In this document: piece after piece, positions 43,681-49,035 of the stretch
Numbering within the stretch: the stretch's first letter is position 1
Layout of the letters: each line of letters opens with the position of its first letter
Assembly: GCA_023252055.1 (NCBI GenBank)
Contig: JAHEXP010000006.1
Coordinates: 1 to 49,035 of the forward strand
Origin: Coriobacteriia bacterium
Lineage (GTDB): Bacteria; Actinomycetota; Coriobacteriia; Anaerosomatales; PALSA-660
DNA: 49,035 nucleotides
Reading direction: 5' to 3'
Translations under genes and position numbers: made by a program
Notes under the pieces: generated by a model
Told to the model about the DNA's origin: nothing
What the model saw: only the letters and a program-made list of their open reading frames with translations
Databases searched by the model: none

Positions 43681-44379
43681 GTGAAGGTACCCGTCGCGTC
43701 CCGCACATTCGCCAGGATCCCCTGGCGCGCGAGCCTCGCAGCGCTCGCATCGGCACTCGTCGCCGTCCTCGGCCTGTTCCCGACGACCGCGCACGCCATC
43801 ACTCGGGCCAAGGTCCTCGACCGGGCACACCATTGGGTGGCGAAGAAGGTCACGTACAGCCAGAACTCCACGTTCGCCGGCTACCGCCGCGACTGCTCGG
43901 GGTTCGTCTCGATGGCGTGGAAGCTCGGCCGCAGTTACACCTCTCGCACGATCCACGCGGTCGCCGTTCGCATCCCGCTGGCGAAGATGCAACCGGGCGA
44001 CGCGGTCCACACACCCGGGCACGTCGCCATCTTCGTGAAATGGGCGAACAAGGCGCACAGCCGGTACGTCGCGATGGAGGAGTCCACGTGGGGACGTCCG
44101 GCGCTCAAGCACGCGCGGCCGCTGGGCCGCGGGGCCAAGGGCCTGCGCTACCGCCATATCGCGAAGGCGAAGCCGCAGCTGGTGGCGCCCCCGCTCACCG
44201 GCGTCTCCCCGATCGCCGCCGGCACCGTCGCGCCCTCGGGGAACGCGACAGCCGCCGCCTCGGTGCTTGCCACCCAGGCGACGGCCGCGTTTCTGTCAAC
44301 GGACGCCGCGCCGACCCTCTTTGTCGCGTCCGCGTCACAGCCTTTGGGGCTGCTCGCCCTGGTGCCTGCCGCCTACTGA
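43681..44379 (+). CDS. Secreted NlpC/P60-like cysteine peptidase or amidase
   Basis: The 232-aa protein has a signal peptide (FARIPWRASLAALASALVAVLGLFPTTAHA, cleavage after AHA about 37) and a small NlpC/P60-type domain: catalytic Cys in YRRDCSGFVSMAWKLG (about 65-80), the TPGHVAIFVKWANKAHSRYVAMEES histidine region, then a basic linker and an Ala-rich tail with no obvious cell-wall-binding domain. It starts at GTG 43681 after GAAAGG. Probably a peptidoglycan hydrolase, but the third catalytic residue is not certain. Confidence 0.82.
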   Translation: MKVPVASRTFARIPWRASLAALASALVAVLGLFPTTAHAITRAKVLDRAHHWVAKKVTYSQNSTFAGYRRDCSGFVSMAWKLGRSYTSRTIHAVAVRIPLAKMQPGDAVHTPGHVAIFVKWANKAHSRYVAMEESTWGRPALKHARPLGRGAKGLRYRHIAKAKPQLVAPPLTGVSPIAAGTVAPSGNATAAASVLATQATAAFLSTDAAPTLFVASASQPLGLLALVPAAY

Positions 44380-45650
44380 ACGGCGGAGTGGTCCTCGATC
44401 CAGGTATCGACCTTGAGCGACCCGTCCTGGATGACCGGGTACTTCGGCGGTGGGTAGTCGTCGAGGCGCTGGTCGTAGGTGTAGGTGCGGTTGCGGAAGC
44501 CGGCAGTGGCGTTGCCGTTGCTGTCGACGACCACGAAACCGCCGTTCGCGTCGTAGTAGGTCTCCGAGCCGGTGATCGTGATGTTGTTGCGGAAGACGCC
44601 CTGCTTCGTGTCGGCGTAGATGCGGCCGCTCTGCGACAGCATCGCGGCGGTCAGCGACATGTCCTGGGGGACGCTCGCATACCAGCAGGGGACGATGATG
44701 TTGCCGTGGGCGATGAGCCCGCCGGTAACCGTCGAGTTCATGGTGCTCGGGCCGTAGTTGTTGGGGATGTAGATGTCCTTGTCGCTGACGATCGTAAGAG
44801 GCACGGAGTGCGAGCCCGACACCCACACGCTGTCCGAGAAATAGAAGGCGCCCGAAGTGGGGACGGCCATCGTGCGCACCGGCGTGGTGACGAGAACGCC
44901 GGTCGTCGTGCCGCCCGTGATCTTGTCGATCGTCACGTTGGCGCCGTTGACCGTCACCCGGTAGCCGTAGGCACCGGAGGCCGGGAAGTACGAGTTGTTG
45001 CCCTTGGCGGACAGCATGATCGTGTCCATGTCCGCGAGCACCTGGTTGAAGTCCACGGCGGCCTGGTGCTGCAGAGCGCCCTGATCCATGACGCCGGTGT
45101 TCGACACGGTGCCCGCGGCGGTGACTTTGCCGGTGATGTGGCCCGCGTTGATGATGTTCGAGTTGCAGCGGACCTGACCGTTGATGAGCGCCGCCGAACC
45201 GATCCGGATGTCCGCGTTCGACAGGAACATGTAGTCGGCGAAGGAGGGGAACCTGATCGTCGCGGCGATCGTCACGGTGCCGTCGCCGGCAGCGCCCGTC
45301 GAGTACAGGGTCAGGGGCTTCCCGTTGGCCGCGGGTTGGGCGGTGACGCGGTAGCTCTCGCCGTTACCGATGGACACGACGCCGGTGTCGGGCGCAGTCA
45401 GGTAGTAGCCGTACTGCGACTTCAGCTGGAACAGGTAGGCGTTGATCCCGGCGTCCGCGACGTGCATGGCCCGGACGCGCGACGTCCTGATCATCGTCGA
45501 CTGTGTCTGGTACCCGACCATGAGCATCAGGGTCGTGGCGAGCACGAACAGGATGCTCGTCGTGGCGATGACCGTCATGAAGGCGGACCCGGCATCGCTT
45601 CTCAGCGGCGCCGCGGTACCCGCGTTATGAGAGCGAGTTGAACAGCGCAC
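44373..45650 (-). CDS. PilX-like type IV pilus-associated protein
   Basis: The 425-aa protein has an N-terminal helix (GSAFMTVIATTSILFVLATTLMLMVGYQTQ) followed by STMIRTSRVRAMHVADAGINAYLFQLKSQ, the pattern of PilX/pilus-assembly accessory proteins, and a long secreted part rich in Gly, Ser, Thr and Asn with beta-helix-like repeats (NADIRIGSAALINGQVRCNSNIINAGHITGKVTAAGTVSNTGVMDQGAL). It resembles polymer-forming or DUF4900-like surface domains. The start is GTG 45650, overlapping the upstream gene by 26 bases; the start could also be at ATG near 45578. Its stop overlaps the NlpC gene tail to tail. Confidence 0.72.
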   Translation of the reverse strand: MRCSTRSHNAGTAAPLRSDAGSAFMTVIATTSILFVLATTLMLMVGYQTQSTMIRTSRVRAMHVADAGINAYLFQLKSQYGYYLTAPDTGVVSIGNGESYRVTAQPAANGKPLTLYSTGAAGDGTVTIAATIRFPSFADYMFLSNADIRIGSAALINGQVRCNSNIINAGHITGKVTAAGTVSNTGVMDQGALQHQAAVDFNQVLADMDTIMLSAKGNNSYFPASGAYGYRVTVNGANVTIDKITGGTTTGVLVTTPVRTMAVPTSGAFYFSDSVWVSGSHSVPLTIVSDKDIYIPNNYGPSTMNSTVTGGLIAHGNIIVPCWYASVPQDMSLTAAMLSQSGRIYADTKQGVFRNNITITGSETYYDANGGFVVVDSNGNATAGFRNRTYTYDQRLDDYPPPKYPVIQDGSLKVDTWIEDHSAVQ

Positions 45651-46251
45651 GGATCTTCACCCTTGTCGTGAACTCCACCGAGACCTGACCGTTCTGTGCG
45701 GGCCGCGAGGCCGAGAGCCGGATGCCTATCGCGCTGACATCGGGCGGGTTCGGATGCGACACCGGCGTGTTCGGGCTCCCGTTGTCGAAGTACGTGAAGA
45801 CGACCGCACTCGCCGTGGTCAGGTTCACCACGCGCTGGGCGGGGCCGTCCACGTAGCCGTACGGGTAGACCTGATTGACCGGCAGGGCCTGGGCCCGGTA
45901 CAGGTCGGAACCGTCGACGTAGTAGGTGATGCGCTCCGGGCGGCCATCGCGGTCGAGATCCGCGTAGAACGTGCAGGTCGTCTCGGTGGCTACCGCGACC
46001 GCGCCGCCGTCGGTGGTGACCTCCTGGGCCTGCCGCATCTCGCGGACCATCGTGTCCATTGCGCGCTGCGCTTCGGACGTGGCCTCGGACTGCGCGGAGA
46101 TCGAGCTGTAGTTGCCCGAGAGGGTTATGAAGACGAGGTACGCAGCGGAAAGAACGATCGGCAGGATCGCCGTGGCCACCAGCAACTCGGTCAGGCTGAA
46201 GCCGCGGTCGTCGTGCCGCGCGCGCATCCTGCGAGTGAGAGCTGTGATCAC
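45625..46251 (-). CDS. PilW-like minor type IV pilin
   Basis: The 208-aa protein has a class III signal: RGFSLTELLVATAILPIVLSAAYLVFITLSG, cleaved before F18 with Glu at +5, then SGNYSSISAQSEATSEAQRAMDTMVREMRQAQEV, typical of PilW/GspJ minor pilins, and a mixed C-terminal domain (TCTFYADLDRDGRPERITYYVDG). The helix has a Pro in the middle. GTG 46251 is the start as listed; ATG 46227 (MRARHDDRG) is possible. It is translated after the PilV-like gene with an 8-base gap. Confidence 0.85.
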   Translation of the reverse strand: MITALTRRMRARHDDRGFSLTELLVATAILPIVLSAAYLVFITLSGNYSSISAQSEATSEAQRAMDTMVREMRQAQEVTTDGGAVAVATETTCTFYADLDRDGRPERITYYVDGSDLYRAQALPVNQVYPYGYVDGPAQRVVNLTTASAVVFTYFDNGSPNTPVSHPNPPDVSAIGIRLSASRPAQNGQVSVEFTTRVKIRALFNSLS

Positions 46252-46258
46252 GTCGGGC

Positions 46259-47728
46259 CTACGATTTCTGCGAGACTTGGACTTCAGCGGTCTGACCGGC
46301 GTTCACGATCACGGTCGCGGTGCTCGCCGCCTTCGTGTAGCACTTGACCTGATAGCTTCCGGGAACGAGCCCCGAGAGGTTCAAGACACCATTCGATGCG
46401 GACCAGAGGTCGTTGCGGTAGTAGCCGCTGGGGCCACTGACGATCACGCGGATCGATGCCGTGTGTCCGTACTTGTCGAGCGTGGTGATCCTCATGTTCC
46501 CCGTGGTCACGACCGGGCTCAGGAAGAAGTCGAGCGTGTCGTGATCCCCGTCGTACATGTAGGTCGTCTTGACCTGGGACACCCAGCCGGACTTGTCGAC
46601 GGTCGCGTTGTAGCTGCCGGCGGTCATGCCGGTGAATGCGATCTCGCCGTTGGTGCCGACGGTCCCGGTCTGCAGCGGCGTCGAGTTGCCGTCGCGCCGG
46701 ATGGTGACGGTCGCGCCGGACAGCGCCGTCGCGTTGGTGTCGTAGACGCGGACCTGCAGGCCCACGCCAAGAAGCGGGGCGATGGCGACGGGAACGACGG
46801 GCTCGGCGGCACCGGCGCTGACGGTCACTGCCGCTGTTGCGGGCGGGTAACCGTCCTTGGCGATGGTGGCCGAGTAGTCCGCATACAGCAGCTGGCTGAA
46901 GATCACGTCGCCGTTGGCGTTGGTGAGCAGTGCGGGGAGCGTCATGCCGTCGGCGCGGCGCAGGGTCACTGTGGCGCCCGAGAGGGCCGCGCCGGATGTG
47001 TCCGTCACGTGGAACGTCGCCTGCGCCGGCTGCTGCACGTAGGCGATGATCGTCGTGACCGAGTCGGCGGCGATGTTGACGCTCGACATCGTGGAGGTGT
47101 CGACGACGCAGCCGGCAGGAGGCGTGACCGACAGCGCCACATTCCCAAGGGCGACCTGACCGAAGAATCCTTCGCCGGCGGCGTCCGAGAGGACGGAACG
47201 TGAGGAACCGTCGGCAGCAACGATCGCAACCGAGGCGTCGGTGACCGGGTCGCCGTTCTCCCGGTAGCGCAACTTCACGACGAGGTCGCCGCTCGTGACG
47301 ATGTCGCTCTTGCCGTAGATCATCGTGGTGACAGCGACCTCACCCGGGATCGGGTCGTGCCATGCAACGTGAACGGTGAGCTTCTTGTATGCGGCGCGCC
47401 CGGTGGAGGTGCGGACCCAGGTGCATTCCGACGTGACGGTGAAGCTGCCGTCTTGCTCAGGAGTAGGGATGTCGCCGGCCGGATCGCCGTAGACGCCGTT
47501 GCTGTAGTGGAGGCCGACGCGGTCGTAGTCGAGGCTGCGCGCGTACTCGATCTTCTCGTTCGCGAGGTTCGCCGCCTCGTCCCGGGCGCGGGCCATGCGG
47601 CTGGACGTGACGGAACCGCCGAGGAGACCCGCGAGCGACGTCAGACATACGAACAAAACCGATGAGGCCACCATCACCTCACCAAGCGTCATGCCGCTGT
47701 CCGTGTGACTCGTCTGGAAGATCCTCAT
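46259..47728 (-). CDS. Prepilin with four carboxypeptidase-regulatory-like repeats
   Basis: The 489-aa protein has a class III signal, SGMTLGEVMVASSVLFVCLTSLAGLLGG (cleavage before M13, Glu at +5), then VTSSRMARARDEAANLANEKIEYARSLDYD, as in PilV/GspI-like pilins. From about 150 there are four related beta-sandwich repeats, seen as LVVKLRYRENGDPV..., TFHVTDTSGAALSGATVTLRR, LQVRVYDTNATALSGATVTIRR and NMRITTLDKYGHTASIRVIVS. They resemble CarboxypepD_reg/CNA-B-like folds used in surface adhesins. The ATG at 47728 follows AGGGGACG. This large outer part is unusual for a minor pilin and is probably a tip adhesin. Confidence 0.85.
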   Translation of the reverse strand: MRIFQTSHTDSGMTLGEVMVASSVLFVCLTSLAGLLGGSVTSSRMARARDEAANLANEKIEYARSLDYDRVGLHYSNGVYGDPAGDIPTPEQDGSFTVTSECTWVRTSTGRAAYKKLTVHVAWHDPIPGEVAVTTMIYGKSDIVTSGDLVVKLRYRENGDPVTDASVAIVAADGSSRSVLSDAAGEGFFGQVALGNVALSVTPPAGCVVDTSTMSSVNIAADSVTTIIAYVQQPAQATFHVTDTSGAALSGATVTLRRADGMTLPALLTNANGDVIFSQLLYADYSATIAKDGYPPATAAVTVSAGAAEPVVPVAIAPLLGVGLQVRVYDTNATALSGATVTIRRDGNSTPLQTGTVGTNGEIAFTGMTAGSYNATVDKSGWVSQVKTTYMYDGDHDTLDFFLSPVVTTGNMRITTLDKYGHTASIRVIVSGPSGYYRNDLWSASNGVLNLSGLVPGSYQVKCYTKAASTATVIVNAGQTAEVQVSQKS

Positions 47729-47905
47729 CGTCCCCTGCCCGCTACATGCGCGCTTTGCAGCACGCTTCCCCCACGCCCTACACAGGTATGTCGGCACGTT
47801 CGCGCACCCACACAAGCACCGATTTTCGAGGCGGCGCCGAGCGGCCGCTCGTCCGCGGACCCGCATCCTCTTCGCGGCCGCACAGACACCTGAGCCCGCG
47901 ACGCC

Positions 47906-47939
47906 AGGCGGCCCGCCGGGTGTTCCCGACGGGCCGCCT
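47906..47939 (-). terminator. Hairpin after the multicopper oxidase gene
   Basis: A perfect 10-bp stem (AGGCGGCCCG / CGGGCCGCCT) with a 14-base loop lies 52 bases past the stop of the multicopper oxidase gene. There is no U-run on the minus strand, so termination may need Rho. Confidence 0.55.
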
Positions 47940-47991
47940 TCCCCGAGCTACGCGCGAGCCCCAGACACGGGTCCGCGCGATGGAACCGTGT

Positions 47992-49035
47992 CTACTTCGT
48001 GGTGGCGGTGATCGCCGCCGACACCGTCGAGCCGGCCGCGTTCACCGCAGCGACGCGTACGTAGTACTTCTTGGTGCGCGACAGTCCGGTGATGTTGTAG
48101 GAAGTGGCGCTGGCGGTCGTGGTCTTGGTCGTCCATGGGCCGTTCGACCCGGTCGCATACTGGACTTGGATCGACGTCCTCGTAGCGCCGCTGGTCGGCA
48201 GCGTCCAGCCGATGTTCAGCGTGCCCGAACCGGCGGTCACCAAGTGAACGCTCGTGACCGCCATCGGGAGCTGGCCTGCGCTCTTGGCCGTAACGACGTT
48301 GGACCACACCGAGAACGCCGAGGCGCTCTCCGCACGCACCCGGTAGTAATAGGTGGTGGATGCCGCAACGGTGGTGTCGGTGAATCCGGTCGACGTACCG
48401 GACGTCAGGAACGTCCACACGTTCGTGGCGAAGGTCGGATCGGTGGAGCGCTGCGTGAACATGTCGGCCGCGGCAGGAGACGTGGCGTTGTTCTTCCACT
48501 TCAGCACGATCTGAGGCGCGTTCACGCTCGCCGCCGATGGCGTTGCCGCGAGCCCGGTGGGTGCGGTGGGCGACGCCTGGAAGTCCACGGCGCGCATCAT
48601 GTCGTTCTCTTCGTGGCCCAGCAGGTGGCAGTGCCACACGTACTCCCAGCCGAAGTTGGCGAGGACGTTCGTCATGGTGATCGGGTTGCCGGTCGTCGGA
48701 TCGGTGACCGTGAGCGTCGCTCCGAGAGGCTGGGTCGGGTCGAGCGGACGGACGCTGTCGCCGATCTTGAACGGCAGGGTGGGAGCGACCGGCCGCATCG
48801 CGACGATGCAGTCCTCGAGCGGGTTCATGCGGACTGTCTCTTTCCAGCCGAGTTCGTTGGGCTCCGGCGGCTTGACCGCGCCGTCCCAACCCACGCGGTT
48901 GATGACCTGGACGTTGAACAGGTGGAAGTGGATCCAGTGTGTGTCCACGCCGTTGTGCGTGATCTTCCAGATCTGCGTGCCGTCACCCAGCGTGACCGGG
49001 CCCACCGCGCCGGAGTCCTTGAGCGTCTCGGTGAC
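47992..49035 (-). CDS. Multicopper oxidase with fibronectin type III domains (partial, C-terminal part)
   Basis: The gene runs off the right edge; 347 residues of its C-terminus are present and the frame is open to the last base. The copper motifs HWIHFHLFNVQV (HxxHxH) and YVWHCHLLGHEENDMM (HCHxxxHxxxxM) identify a multicopper oxidase with a type 1 site near the C-terminus of the cupredoxin core. They are followed by two Fn3 modules (SPTAPTGLAATPSAAS..., and AVTSVHLVTAGSGTLNIGWTLP...), which suggest an extracellular enzyme. The substrate (metal ion, phenol, other) cannot be told from this part. Confidence 0.9.
   Translation of the reverse strand, partial: VTETLKDSGAVGPVTLGDGTQIWKITHNGVDTHWIHFHLFNVQVINRVGWDGAVKPPEPNELGWKETVRMNPLEDCIVAMRPVAPTLPFKIGDSVRPLDPTQPLGATLTVTDPTTGNPITMTNVLANFGWEYVWHCHLLGHEENDMMRAVDFQASPTAPTGLAATPSAASVNAPQIVLKWKNNATSPAAADMFTQRSTDPTFATNVWTFLTSGTSTGFTDTTVAASTTYYYRVRAESASAFSVWSNVVTAKSAGQLPMAVTSVHLVTAGSGTLNIGWTLPTSGATRTSIQVQYATGSNGPWTTKTTTASATSYNITGLSRTKKYYVRVAAVNAAGSTVSAAITATTK

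Noticed and set aside
43410-45641. 743-aa plus ORF spanning NlpC and the PilX-like gene
   Set aside because: It reads through both in another frame and has no coherent domain.

Overview
The window is a GC-rich bacterial chromosome segment with dense, short-gapped operons and many GTG/TTG starts and 4-bp stop/start overlaps. Three features suggest an anaerobic or facultative actinobacterium, possibly Coriobacteriia-like: a Tad pilus locus with no secretin, a complex I operon without nuoEFG, and ferredoxin/FTR-type redox genes. This placement is inferred from gene content only. I see no rRNA, tRNA, transposase, prophage or CRISPR array, and no stretch whose composition stands out as transferred.

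Layout. (1) 1-5037, minus strand: nuoABCDHIJK and the start of nuoL; the NADH-oxidising module (nuoEFG) is absent between nuoD and nuoH. (2) 5210-8760, minus: a zinc-ribbon membrane protein with its own promoter, then the folate genes folE-folP-(unknown)-folK. (3) 8822-19524, minus: a Tad (Flp pilus) locus, read from high to low coordinate as histidine kinase, LuxR-type response regulator, TadE, a VWA-bearing TadG, two Flp pilins, CpaB, CpaE, TadA, a VWA-TadB fusion and TadC. An almost identical 18-bp dyad element lies upstream of each of the two structural units. (4) 19625-23683, minus: tilS-hpt-ftsH closed by a strong terminator. (5) 23805-25076, plus: a type II NADH dehydrogenase-like flavoprotein, ending at a 30-bp perfect palindrome. 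(6) 25183-31882, minus: cysK and an Rrf2 regulator, then the branched-chain amino acid ABC transporter livJHMGF.

(7) 32048-35777: mixed small operons. They comprise a small membrane protein (+), a glutaredoxin plus an FTR-Rieske fusion (-), a membrane-anchored unknown (+), a PIG-L deacetylase that may be leaderless (+), and a cysteine-rich ferredoxin (+). (8) 35787-39526, minus: a YhaO/YhaN-like nuclease-ATPase pair. (9) 39601-42975: degV (-), diverging from a cyclic-2,3-diphosphoglycerate-synthetase-like GTPase coupled to a carbamate kinase (+). (10) 43024-44379: a SHOCT protein (-) and a secreted NlpC/P60-like protein (+). (11) 44373-47728, minus: three minor type IV pilin-like genes, the first with four carboxypeptidase-regulatory-like repeats. 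(12) 47992-49035, minus: the C-terminal part of a multicopper oxidase with fibronectin III domains.

The most distinctive part is the Tad locus. It combines a dedicated soluble two-component pair, two separate VWA proteins (one fused to the inner-membrane platform protein TadB) and a repeated palindromic element that could be the operator of that regulator. The second most distinctive is the glutaredoxin/FTR-Rieske pair, which looks like a one-polypeptide ferredoxin-to-disulfide redox module.
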